Source: Pseudomonadota bacterium (GTDB lineage: Bacteria > Pseudomonadota > Alphaproteobacteria > Caulobacterales > Caulobacteraceae). From it: a stretch of DNA of 5,686 nucleotides. Where the stretch lies: positions 1 to 5,686 of the forward strand of contig JAEXJH010000298.1 of NCBI GenBank assembly GCA_023445955.1, written 5' to 3'. Under the pieces are notes generated by a model. That model did not search any database and was not told where the DNA came from. It was given only the letters and a program-made list of their open reading frames with translations. This document shows, piece after piece, positions 1-5,686 of this stretch; the first letter of the stretch is position 1, and each line of letters opens with the position of its first letter. The position numbers and the translations under genes were made by a program.

Positions 1-24
1 CTCGGAGATTTTTATAAGAGACAG
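1..24 (+). other. Residual Nextera (Tn5) sequencing adapter
   Basis: These 24 bases match the 3' end of the Nextera read-2 transposase adapter, including the 19-bp Tn5 mosaic end that finishes in TATAAGAGACAG. Agreement is 22 of 24; the two differences are at bases 10 and 12, where the adapter's GTG reads TTT. Coding similarity to a histidine kinase begins immediately after, from base 26. This is synthetic sequence left by incomplete trimming, not a transposon in the genome. Base 1 is therefore a library-fragment end and probably a contig end. Confidence 0.95.
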
Positions 25-34
25 GGCCAAGTCC

Positions 35-37
35 TAG
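35..37 (+). other. In-frame TAG in pleC, probable sequencing error
   Basis: Reading the pleC frame upstream from base 50 gives A-K-S-stop-F-L-A-N-M-S-H-E-L-R-T-P. Histidine kinases of this type usually read (A/K)SEFLANMSHELRTP, so the stop sits where a Glu (GAG) is expected, residue 603 in C. crescentus numbering. One G-to-T change explains it. The two differences in the adjoining adapter are also G-to-T, so a shared read error at the fragment end is more likely than a real nonsense mutation. Confidence 0.8.
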
Positions 38-49
38 TTCCTGGCCAAC

Positions 50-757
50 ATGTCCCACGAGCTGCGGACGCCGCTGAACGCCATCAACGGCTTCTCCGAG
101 ATCATGATGAACGAGATGTTCGGCCAGCTCGGCGACGCGCGCTACAAGGGCTACAGCCAGGACATCCACTCGTCGGGCCAGCACTTGCTGGCGCTGATCA
201 ACGACATCCTCGACATGTCGAAGATCGAGGCCGGCAAGATGAACCTCAAGTTCGAGCCGATGCACCTGGAAGACGTGGCCGAGGACGCCGTGCGCCTGGT
301 CCGCAACCGCGCCGAGGCCGCCGGCCTGAAGCTGAACGTCACCTTCCCGCACCTGCCCGAGATCGAAGCCGACTACCGTGCGGTCAAGCAGGTGCTGCTG
401 AACCTGCTGTCGAACGCCATCAAGTTCACGCCCCGCGCCGGCAGCGTCACGGTCAGCGCCGAGATCCGCCGCGATCCGTTCGGCGACATGGTCAAGGTGT
501 CGGTCACCGACACCGGGATCGGCATCGCCAAGGACGACCTGGCCCGCCTGGCCAAGCCGTTCGAGCAGGTCGAGAGCCAGTTCTCCAAGACCACCCAGGG
601 TACGGGCCTGGGCCTGGCGCTCACCAAGTCGCTGATCACCATGCACGACGGCCTGCTGGAGATGCACTCCACCCCCGGCGAAGGCACCACGGTCAGCTTC
701 ACCCTGCCCGTCCGCCAGAGCGAGCATAAGGCCAGCCGCGACTTCGTAGCGGCTTAA
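50..757 (+). CDS. pleC: Histidine kinase PleC, C-terminal catalytic part (5' truncated)
   Basis: This is the C-terminal 235 residues of a membrane sensor histidine kinase/phosphatase. Homology extends back to base 26, but the contig edge removes the N-terminal sensor and PAS regions and a TAG at 35-37 blocks the frame; the Met at 50 is internal, not the true start. Visible parts are the HisKA H-box MSHELRTPLNA with phospho-accepting His 3, the N-box VLLNLLSNAIKFT (116-127), the G1 box DTGIGIA (154-160), the F-box region KPFEQVE (169-175) and the G2 box GTGLGLA (184-190). If His 3 is PleC H610, Thr 7 is T614, Phe 171 is F778 and the last residue is 842, matching C. crescentus PleC. PleC switches between phosphatase and kinase on the response regulators DivK and PleD at the flagellated pole, controlling asymmetric division and stalk and pilus development. 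A paralogous PAS kinase is possible but fits less well. Confidence 0.85.
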   Translation: MSHELRTPLNAINGFSEIMMNEMFGQLGDARYKGYSQDIHSSGQHLLALINDILDMSKIEAGKMNLKFEPMHLEDVAEDAVRLVRNRAEAAGLKLNVTFPHLPEIEADYRAVKQVLLNLLSNAIKFTPRAGSVTVSAEIRRDPFGDMVKVSVTDTGIGIAKDDLARLAKPFEQVESQFSKTTQGTGLGLALTKSLITMHDGLLEMHSTPGEGTTVSFTLPVRQSEHKASRDFVAA

Positions 758-842
758 GGCCCAAGACTTCCCCTTACGCATTTGAAATCGCCGCTGAATC
801 CTCGTGATGAGGACTGGGCTGTTGTAAGCGTGGCGGATAGCA

Positions 843-867
843 GATATTGCGACGCACTCTCAATATC
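843..867. promoter_or_regulatory. 25-bp imperfect palindrome, candidate operator of the receptor operon
   Basis: The arms GATATTGCGA (843-852) and TCTCAATATC (858-867) are inverted repeats with one mismatch, around a 5-base centre CGCAC. The outer seven base pairs are perfect. The element ends directly before the AGGA ribosome binding site at 868-871. Its place in the leader of an iron-type receptor gene suggests a repressor operator. The central 19 bp (846-864) has the length of a Fur box but not the classical E. coli sequence, so Fur is only a guess. As RNA it could form a short hairpin next to the ribosome binding site. No convincing -35/-10 pair was found between 758 and 877. Confidence 0.45.
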
Positions 868-871
868 AGGA
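868..871 (+). promoter_or_regulatory. Ribosome binding site that fixes the receptor start
   Basis: AGGA lies 6 bases before the ATG at 878. This supports that start over the in-frame TTG at 782, which would put 32 unlikely residues in front of a clear signal peptide. Confidence 0.75.
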
Positions 872-877
872 TCTACC

Positions 878-3043
878 ATGTCCCGTCGCCTCGCCCTCCT
901 CTTGTCGTCCGCTCTCCTCGGCGCCGCCCTGGCCAACCAGGCCGCTGCGCAGCAGACGGACGAGACGAAGGTCGACGAGGTGGTGATCACCGGCTCGCAA
1001 GTCCGCCTGCCGCCCGTCTATTCCGGCGGTCAGGTGGCGGCCGGCGCCCGCGTCGGCCTGCTGGGCGCGCTGGACACCATGGACACGCCGTTCGCGATCA
1101 CCAGCTACACCGAGGAGCTGGTCCGCAACCAGCAGGCCCGCAGCATCGCCGACGTGCTGCAGAACGACCCGACCGTCCGGGTCTCCAAGGGCTTCGGCAA
1201 CTTCCAGGAGCTGTACGTCGTGCGCGGCTTCCCGGTGTACTCCGACGACATGACCTATAACGGCCTCTACGGCGTGCTGCCCCGGCAGTTCGTGGCCGCC
1301 GAACTGGTCGAGCGCGTGGACGTGTTCCGCGGCGCCAACGCGTTCCTGAACGGCGCGGCCCCGGGCGGCAGCGGCGTCGGCGGCGCCTTCAACCTGATGC
1401 CCAAGCGCGCCGGGACCAATCCCCTGACCCGCCTGACCGCCGGCTGGGACGGCGGCTCGCAGTTCTACGGCTCGGCCGACGTCTCGCGTCGCTTTGGCGA
1501 GAACAACGCCTATGGCGCGCGGGTGAACCTGTCCCTGCGCGACGGCGAGACGGCCGTCGACAACGAAAAGCGCAATCTGAAAGTCGTGGGCCTCGGCCTG
1601 GACCGTCGCGGCGACCGCGCCCGCTTCTCGGCCGACCTCGGCTTCCAGGACCATCACATCGACGCCCCGCGTCCGACCGTCACGCCGCTGGGCGCGATCC
1701 CCAAGGCTCCGGACGCCAGCACGAACTTCGCCCAGCCCTGGACCTATACCGACGAGCGCCAGCTGTTCGGCGCGGCGCGCGGCGAGTTCGACCTGACCGA
1801 CGACGTCAGCGCCTGGGCGGCTGTCGGCGGCCGCAAGGGCAAGGAAGACAACGTCCTGGCCAATCCGTCGACCAGCGCGACCGGCGTGCTCAGCGCCTAT
1901 CGCTTCGACAATGTCCGCAAGGATGAGGTCGTCTCGGCCGACGCCGGCCTGCGCGGCAAGTTCCAGACCGGCGCGATCGGCCACAGCCTAGTGGCCTCGG
2001 TCGCCTCGGTCAGCCTGAAGTCGAAGAACGCCTACGCCTTCTCGAACTTCGCCGGCTTCGCCGGCAACCTCTACAACCCGGTCAATGTCGCCGCCCCGAC
2101 CCCGAACTTCTTCGTCGGCGGCAGCAAGTCGGACCCGAACGTCACCGAACGCGCCAAGAACCGTAGCGTCGCGGTGGCCGACACCGTGTCGCTGCTGGAC
2201 GACAAGCTGCTGTTGACCGCAGGCCTGCGCTATCAGGACGTCTCGACGCGCTCGTACGACTACAACACCGGGGCCCGCAACGCCGCCTATGACGGCGACG
2301 CCACCACCCCGGCCTTCGCGGCGGTGTTCAAGCCCAGCAGCCAAGTCTCGCTTTACGCCAACTACGCCGAGAGCCTGGTTCCGGGGAAGGTCGCGCCGGC
2401 CCAGGTCAACGGCGTCGCGGTGGCCAACGCCGGCGACATCCTGGCTCCGTTCCGCGGCAAGCAGGCCGAGGTCGGCGCCAAGTACGATGCCGGTGCGTTC
2501 GGCGGCTCGGTCTCGTTGTTCCGCGTCAAGCAGCCCAACGAGCTCTTCGTCGCCAGCAGCCGCCAGTACACCTCGGGCGGCGAGCAGGAGAACAAGGGCA
2601 TTGAGCTGACCGTCTATGGCCAGCCGGCCGAGGGCCTGCGCGTCCTGGGCGGCGCCACCTGGCTGGACGCCAAGGTCAACAAGGCCCTGGACGCCACGCT
2701 GGAAGGCAAGTCGCCGATCGGCGTGCCGGACTTCCAGGCCAATGTGAACGTCGAGTGGGACGTGAAGGCCGTTGCTGGCCTGACCGTCGAGGGCCGAGTG
2801 ACCCACACGGGCGCGCAGCCGGCCAACGGGACCAACACGGTGGATCTGGCGTCCTTCACCCGCTTCGACGCCGGCGTCCGCTACGCCTTCGAAGCCGGCG
2901 GCAAGGCCATGACGGTCCGCGCCCGCGTCGAGAACCTGGGTAACAGGGACCAGTGGGTCGCGGTCGGCGGCTATCCGAACGCCAACTACCTGACCCTGGG
3001 CGCCCCGCGCACCCTGCGCATCTCGCTCACCACGGACTTCTAA
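878..3043 (+). CDS. TonB-dependent siderophore-type outer-membrane receptor
   Basis: This 721-residue protein is an outer-membrane beta-barrel that imports a ferric chelate using energy from TonB-ExbB-ExbD. A signal peptide (about 1-24, cut after QAAA) is followed by a TonB box, DEVVITG, at 33-39. The plug domain spans about 68-177, with TPFAITSY, SIADVLQNDPTV, ELYVVRGFPV, ELVERVDVFRGA and GGAFNLMPKRA as typical landmarks. The rest is a strand-rich 22-strand-type barrel with QAEVGAKYD, the late element GAPRTLRISL and a C-terminal Phe used in barrel assembly. There is no N-terminal STN signalling domain, so it should transport without signalling to an anti-sigma factor. The plug style and the PepSY-TM gene 5 bp downstream point to a siderophore-iron substrate, but the exact ligand cannot be read from the sequence; heme or another metal complex remains possible. 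Confidence 0.9.
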   Translation: MSRRLALLLSSALLGAALANQAAAQQTDETKVDEVVITGSQVRLPPVYSGGQVAAGARVGLLGALDTMDTPFAITSYTEELVRNQQARSIADVLQNDPTVRVSKGFGNFQELYVVRGFPVYSDDMTYNGLYGVLPRQFVAAELVERVDVFRGANAFLNGAAPGGSGVGGAFNLMPKRAGTNPLTRLTAGWDGGSQFYGSADVSRRFGENNAYGARVNLSLRDGETAVDNEKRNLKVVGLGLDRRGDRARFSADLGFQDHHIDAPRPTVTPLGAIPKAPDASTNFAQPWTYTDERQLFGAARGEFDLTDDVSAWAAVGGRKGKEDNVLANPSTSATGVLSAYRFDNVRKDEVVSADAGLRGKFQTGAIGHSLVASVASVSLKSKNAYAFSNFAGFAGNLYNPVNVAAPTPNFFVGGSKSDPNVTERAKNRSVAVADTVSLLDDKLLLTAGLRYQDVSTRSYDYNTGARNAAYDGDATTPAFAAVFKPSSQVSLYANYAESLVPGKVAPAQVNGVAVANAGDILAPFRGKQAEVGAKYDAGAFGGSVSLFRVKQPNELFVASSRQYTSGGEQENKGIELTVYGQPAEGLRVLGGATWLDAKVNKALDATLEGKSPIGVPDFQANVNVEWDVKAVAGLTVEGRVTHTGAQPANGTNTVDLASFTRFDAGVRYAFEAGGKAMTVRARVENLGNRDQWVAVGGYPNANYLTLGAPRTLRISLTTDF

Positions 3044-3048
3044 GGCGG

Positions 3049-4137
3049 ATGAAGGCGTCCACGCTCCGGGCCTGGTCGTGGGCGCACAAGTGGTCGAGCC
3101 TGGTCTCGACCGCTTTTCTGCTAATGCTCTGCGTCACCGGCCTACCGCTCGTGTTCAAGCACGAGATCGAGCACGTCCTGATGCGCGAAGCTTGGGTCCC
3201 GGCGCATCCGAACGGTCCGAAGCTGAACCTCGACCAGGTGCTGAACGCCGCCCTCGCCCGCAAGCCGGGCGAGGTTGCGGCCTTCATGAGCTTCGACGAG
3301 GACCGGCCGGTGGTGAACGTCACCAGCGTCAAGCCGGGTGACAAGGCGGGTTCGTACAGCTTCCAGCCCATCGACCAGACCAGCGGCGAGCCCGCCCCTT
3401 CGGTGGCCGGTCACCCCGTCATGGAGTTCCTGCTCCAGCTGCACACAGACATGTTCCTGGGGCTGCCGGGAATGCTGTTCCTGGGCGCGATGGGCCTGTT
3501 GCTGATCGTGGCCTTGGTCTCGGGCGTGGTGCTCTACGCTCCGTTCATGCGCCGCCTGCCGTTCGGCACGGTGCGGGCCAGCAAGCAGGCGCGGACGCGC
3601 TGGCTGGACTACCACAACCTCCTGGGCGCGGTGACCCTGGCCTGGGTGCTGGTCGTCGGGACCACAGGCGTCGTCAACACCCTGGCCACGCCGATCATCG
3701 ACTACTGGAAGAACACGGCGCTCAAGGAGCTAACCCAGGCGTATGACAAGCCTGCGCCCGCCAACCAGCGCAGCTCGCTGCAGGCCGCCGTCGACCGCGC
3801 CAAGGTCGCCCTGCCCGGCATGCAGCTGCAGTTCGTGGCCTTCCCCGGCTCGACCTATTCGACCGACCACCACTACGCGGTGTTCTTCCACGGCGACACG
3901 CCGGTGACCGCGCACCTGACCACGCCGGCCCTGATCGACGCCCGCACGGGCGAGCTAGCCGCCGTCGCGCAGACGCCGTGGTACGTGAAGACCCTGTCGC
4001 TGTCGCAACCTCTGCACTTCGGCGACTACGGCGGTTTGGCCTTAAAGATCCTCTGGGGCCTGCTCGACATCGCCACCATCGTGATCCTGGGTTCAGGCCT
4101 CTATCTGTGGCTGGCCAAGCGGAAGCCGGCGCGATGA
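3049..4137 (+). CDS. PepSY-TM inner-membrane protein, probable ferric-siderophore reductase
   Basis: This 362-residue protein has four predicted membrane helices (about 18-36, 137-160, 191-215 and 330-356) and two periplasmic stretches (about 42-130 and 216-320). This is the PepSY-associated TM layout. Histidines recur next to the helices: H13 in WAHKWSSL, H132 in LHTDMFLG, H189 in DYHNLLG and H323 in LHFGDYGG. Such residues are characteristic of the family and could bind heme. Members beside siderophore receptors, such as FoxB of Pseudomonas, are linked to reductive release of iron in the periplasm or inner membrane; that role here is inferred from context. The ATG follows the receptor stop by 5 bp, and its weak AAGG overlaps that stop codon, which suggests translational coupling. 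The longer in-frame start at 2953 would lie inside the receptor and is rejected. Confidence 0.87.
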   Translation: MKASTLRAWSWAHKWSSLVSTAFLLMLCVTGLPLVFKHEIEHVLMREAWVPAHPNGPKLNLDQVLNAALARKPGEVAAFMSFDEDRPVVNVTSVKPGDKAGSYSFQPIDQTSGEPAPSVAGHPVMEFLLQLHTDMFLGLPGMLFLGAMGLLLIVALVSGVVLYAPFMRRLPFGTVRASKQARTRWLDYHNLLGAVTLAWVLVVGTTGVVNTLATPIIDYWKNTALKELTQAYDKPAPANQRSSLQAAVDRAKVALPGMQLQFVAFPGSTYSTDHHYAVFFHGDTPVTAHLTTPALIDARTGELAAVAQTPWYVKTLSLSQPLHFGDYGGLALKILWGLLDIATIVILGSGLYLWLAKRKPAR

Positions 4138-4322
4138 AGAAGAGCGGCCATCACTTCACGCTGTGGCAGGTGTTCCGCGCGCCGGCCGTCATCGCCGCGC
4201 TCAGCCTGTTCGGCCTGGTCGCCGCCCTGCTGGGTGACGGCGTCTGGGACGTCGTCGGCGCCGTGACCCTGGCCTCGTCCGTCGCGGCCACGATCTGGGC
4301 GCTGGCGACGCGACGACACTGA
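4134..4322 (+). CDS. Small two-helix membrane protein of the receptor/PepSY cassette
   Basis: This 62-residue protein starts at an ATG that overlaps the PepSY-TM stop in ATGA, with GGAAG at 4121-4125 eight bases upstream. The tail MKKSGHHFTLWQVFRAP is followed by two hydrophobic segments (about 18-34 and 39-58) joined by the turn LLGDGVWD, and it ends in a basic tail, ATRRH. Similar short proteins with a FRxP start and a GDGxWD turn follow PepSY-TM genes in other proteobacterial receptor operons, as I remember them; no function is established to my knowledge. The overlap suggests it is made in proportion to the PepSY-TM protein and may be its small subunit or assembly partner. That is inference from gene order. 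A longer reading from 3978 would run inside the PepSY-TM gene and has no support. Confidence 0.8.
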   Translation: MKKSGHHFTLWQVFRAPAVIAALSLFGLVAALLGDGVWDVVGAVTLASSVAATIWALATRRH

Positions 4323-4408
4323 ATATTACTTCTGTTTCATAGACTTAATTCGAGGTCATGAAGCACTCGTAACGGGTGTTCGGCCAAGCTCGCGACTACA
4401 CCCTCATT

Positions 4409-4433
4409 CAACGGATCGCCCCAACGGATCACC
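4409..4433. repeat. Direct repeat upstream of the UrcA-family gene
   Basis: Two 12-base copies, CAACGGATCGCC (4409-4420) and CAACGGATCACC (4422-4433), differ at one base and are 13 bp apart start to start. A further AACGG occurs at 4371-4375. The pair lies 34-58 bp before the urcA start. Direct repeats near one helical turn are common as response-regulator sites, so this may be an operator, but no regulator can be named. The rest of the 4323-4466 gap is an AT-rich stretch (about 4321-4370) without a recognisable promoter or intrinsic terminator. Confidence 0.4.
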
Positions 4434-4441
4434 GGGGGGCG
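4417..4441 (+). promoter_or_regulatory. GC-rich hairpin in the presumed urcA leader
   Basis: CGCCCC (4417-4422) can pair with GGGGCG (4436-4441), a six-pair all-GC stem around a 13-base loop. It ends 12 bases before the urcA ribosome binding site and overlaps the second direct repeat. No T-run follows, so it is not a typical intrinsic terminator. It could be a leader structure or simply a by-product of GC-rich DNA. Confidence 0.3.
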
Positions 4442-4453
4442 GCCACACGAACT

Positions 4454-4459
4454 GAGGGA
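4454..4459 (+). promoter_or_regulatory. Ribosome binding site of the UrcA-family gene
   Basis: GAGGGA lies 7 bases before the ATG at 4467, a strong match that fixes this start. Confidence 0.75.
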
Positions 4460-4466
4460 CTAGATC

Positions 4467-4808
4467 ATGAGCAAGATCGTCGACCGCATCGCCGTCATCG
4501 CCGCCCTGGCCCTGGCCGCAACGCCGATCATCGGCCTTTCCGCCGCCCACGCCGCGCCGATCGCCTCCGCTCCGATCATCCGCGTCCAGGTCGGCGACCT
4601 CGTCCTGTCGCATCCCGAAGGCGCGCGCGAATTCCAGCGCCGCGCCGATCGCGCCGCCGAACAGGCCTGCACGGCCCGCAAGGTTCACGGCCTGTCGTAT
4701 CGCGCCTGCCTGATGGACATCGCCCAGGACCTCAACGCCGAGATGACCCCGGCCCAGCGCTCGGCGCTGATGACGGGCCGCAAGGCGGTCGAGATCGCCT
4801 CGCGCTAG
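4467..4808 (+). CDS. UrcA-family secreted protein
   Basis: This 113-residue protein has an N-terminal signal peptide (hydrophobic core about 8-25, cleavage probably near AHA-AP at 29-31), giving a mature periplasmic protein of about 83 residues. The mature part shows the UrcA-family pattern: a strand with VGDLVLSHPEG (42-52), then a helix EFQRRADRAAEQAC ending at Cys 68, and a second Cys at 81 in SYRACLMD. The two Cys probably form a disulfide in the periplasm. The family takes its name from a uranium-responsive Caulobacter gene, but its members are numerous and of unknown biochemical function, and this copy need not be the uranium-induced one. It has its own ribosome binding site and leader, so it is probably a separate transcription unit from the receptor operon. 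Its TAG stop overlaps the stop of the opposing Nudix gene. Confidence 0.82.
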   Translation: MSKIVDRIAVIAALALAATPIIGLSAAHAAPIASAPIIRVQVGDLVLSHPEGAREFQRRADRAAEQACTARKVHGLSYRACLMDIAQDLNAEMTPAQRSALMTGRKAVEIASR

Positions 4809-5254
4809 AGGCCACGCCTCAGCCACGCCGCGACCGCCCACGAATGGGCGTCGTGGCGCAGGGCGACCACCGCGTCGCGCGGGTCCAGCCAGACCAGCTT
4901 GTGGTCGTCCTCGACCTTCAGGCCCGGCTGCTCGCCGGTGACCTGCACGACATAGACGCCGCCGAAGTTTCGCACCGGCTGGCCGTCGGACTTGAGGAAT
5001 AGCTGCGAGACCGTCTCGACCAGAGCCCCCGCCTCGACGACGAGACCGGTCTCCTCGCCGAATTCGCGGACCACCGCCTCTGCTTCCGTCTCGTCGCCAT
5101 CCACCGCCCCGCCCGGCAGGTCGAAATACGGGGCCTTGCCGGGCTTGGTGACCTGGGCCAGCGCGATCTGGCCCAGGCTATTCTCGGCGATGCCGAAGGC
5201 GGCGGCGCGGTCCATATAGGTCTTGCCCGCGACGGGCGCGCCGAAAGCCAGCAT
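4805..5254 (-). CDS. Nudix hydrolase
   Basis: This 149-residue cytoplasmic protein has a perfect Nudix box at 49-71, of the form G-x5-E-x7-REU-x-EE-x-GU: Gly 49, Glu 55, Arg 63, Glu 64, Glu 67, Glu 68 and Gly 70 are all present. The glutamates bind the divalent metal used to cleave a nucleoside diphosphate linked to another group. The lead-in YFDLPGG and the following strands (VSQLFLKSD, GGVYVVQV, LVWLDPRDAVVAL) match the Nudix fold, and the length is normal for a single-domain member. The substrate cannot be deduced. The ATG at 5254 is chosen because AAGGA lies 6 bases before it; an in-frame GTG at 5284 would overlap the upstream gene. That gene ends only 2 bp upstream, so the two are probably co-transcribed. 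Confidence 0.9.
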   Translation of the reverse strand: MLAFGAPVAGKTYMDRAAAFGIAENSLGQIALAQVTKPGKAPYFDLPGGAVDGDETEAEAVVREFGEETGLVVEAGALVETVSQLFLKSDGQPVRNFGGVYVVQVTGEQPGLKVEDDHKLVWLDPRDAVVALRHDAHSWAVAAWLRRGL

Positions 5255-5256
5255 GC

Positions 5257-5686
5257 TTAGTCCTTGCCGTAGAGGTCGTTCCACGGATCGGCCTTGCCGG
5301 ACGCCACGTCGTCGACGCTGATCTCCGGACGATAGCCGATCGTGCCCTTGGCGCTGGCGGTCCAGGCATCGACCACCAGGTCGCGCAGGGCCGCGGCGCC
5401 GGCCGCGACGCGGGTCTGGACGAAGGCCTTGGCGCGCGGATCGGTATCGACCATGCCGCCGGCCTTTTCCAGCTGATACAGCGGCTCGGTCTGCTTCCAG
5501 GTGTCGGTCAGATAGCCGACCACGCGCGTCTCGATCGAGCAGTCGCAGGCCTTGTAGGCCGGGACCAGCGCCTTGATCGCCTTCTCGTCGTTGAAGGACT
5601 TGGTCAGCGGGCCCTCGAACGCGCCGTGGGTCGCGCGCGAGTTGGTGTAGCCGTTGGGGTTCGGATAATCGCCCCAGCCATTGTAG
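5257..5686 (-). CDS. C-terminal end of a phospholipase C / S1-P1 nuclease-like protein (partial)
   Basis: The minus-strand frame is open from the window edge to a TAA at 5259-5257, giving 142 residues of a protein whose N-terminus lies outside. It opens with YNGWGDYPNPNGYTNSRATHGAFEGP. The His-x3-Glu pair (visible residues 20 and 24) fits the last zinc-ligand pair of zinc-dependent phospholipase C and S1/P1 nucleases, and the YNGW stretch resembles the segment that follows their metal-binding HxxxD...QPLH region. The rest is mostly helical, with a CDC pair at about 52-54 and a tail ending in NDLYGKD. Most metal ligands and any signal peptide are off the window, so the family call is tentative and no substrate is claimed. 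It lies 2 bp upstream of the Nudix gene in a likely operon. Confidence 0.6.
   Translation of the reverse strand, partial: YNGWGDYPNPNGYTNSRATHGAFEGPLTKSFNDEKAIKALVPAYKACDCSIETRVVGYLTDTWKQTEPLYQLEKAGGMVDTDPRAKAFVQTRVAAGAAALRDLVVDAWTASAKGTIGYRPEISVDDVASGKADPWNDLYGKD

Noticed and set aside
1..24. Genuine Tn5-like transposon end
   Set aside because: The adapter bases beyond the mosaic end are also present and no transposase or target duplication is seen, so library contamination is the simpler reading.
832..850. Possible sigma-54 promoter (GG ... GC) before the receptor
   Set aside because: The GG and GC pairs are separated by 15 bases, not the required 10.
782..877. Longer start of the receptor gene at a TTG
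   Set aside because: It adds 32 residues before a clear signal peptide, while the ATG at 878 has a well-placed AGGA.
866..1984. Long minus-strand open frame of 372 codons inside the receptor gene
   Set aside because: It is low-complexity in Ala, Gly, Arg and Val with no family features, as expected for the opposite strand of a GC-rich gene.
1988..2806. Second long minus-strand open frame inside the receptor gene
   Set aside because: Same compositional shadow, no domain pattern, and it lies opposite conserved barrel sequence.
4320..4375. Terminator after the three-gene operon
   Set aside because: Only weak 4-5 bp stems (such as CGAG/CTCG and TTCAT/ATGAA) with long loops and no T-run were found.
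4404..4841. Minus-strand open frame opposite the UrcA-family gene
   Set aside because: It lacks a recognisable domain, and the plus strand has a signal peptide, a ribosome binding site and a family match.

Overview
The window looks like GC-rich alphaproteobacterial DNA, most likely Caulobacter or a close relative. The main evidence is the first gene. Its 235 readable residues match the C-terminal end of the cell-cycle histidine kinase PleC: if the phospho-accepting His is set to H610 of C. crescentus PleC, the protein ends at residue 842 and a Phe falls at position 778, both as remembered for PleC. A UrcA-family protein, a family named from Caulobacter, fits the same assignment.

Layout. Bases 1-24 are not genomic: they match the end of an Illumina Nextera (Tn5) adapter with two G-to-T differences, so base 1 is a library or contig edge. 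The pleC fragment follows (to 757, + strand), with a suspicious in-frame TAG at 35-37 that is probably another G-to-T error. A 120-bp gap holds a 25-bp imperfect palindrome just before a good ribosome binding site. Next comes a tight three-gene operon (878-4322, + strand): a TonB-dependent siderophore-type receptor, a four-helix PepSY-TM inner-membrane protein and a 62-residue two-helix membrane protein. Gaps are +5 bp and then a 4-bp ATGA overlap. A 144-bp gap with a direct repeat and a GC-rich hairpin precedes a small secreted UrcA-family protein (4467-4808). On the minus strand lie a Nudix hydrolase (4805-5254), whose stop codon overlaps that of urcA tail to tail, and 2 bp upstream of it the C-terminal end of a gene that runs off the window. 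That last gene resembles the zinc-dependent phospholipase C / S1-P1 nuclease superfamily.

How the genes work together. The three-gene operon makes sense as one iron-acquisition unit: the receptor imports a ferric chelate across the outer membrane using TonB, and the PepSY-TM protein is a plausible inner-membrane or periplasmic reductase that releases the iron. The role of the small third protein is unknown. PleC belongs to the DivK/PleD polarity phosphorelay and has no evident link to the iron genes. No RNA genes, insertion sequences, CRISPR arrays or clear intrinsic terminators were seen. The most useful points for a reader are the adapter and false stop at the left edge, the receptor/PepSY/small-protein cassette, and the unexplained regulatory repeats upstream of two transcription units.
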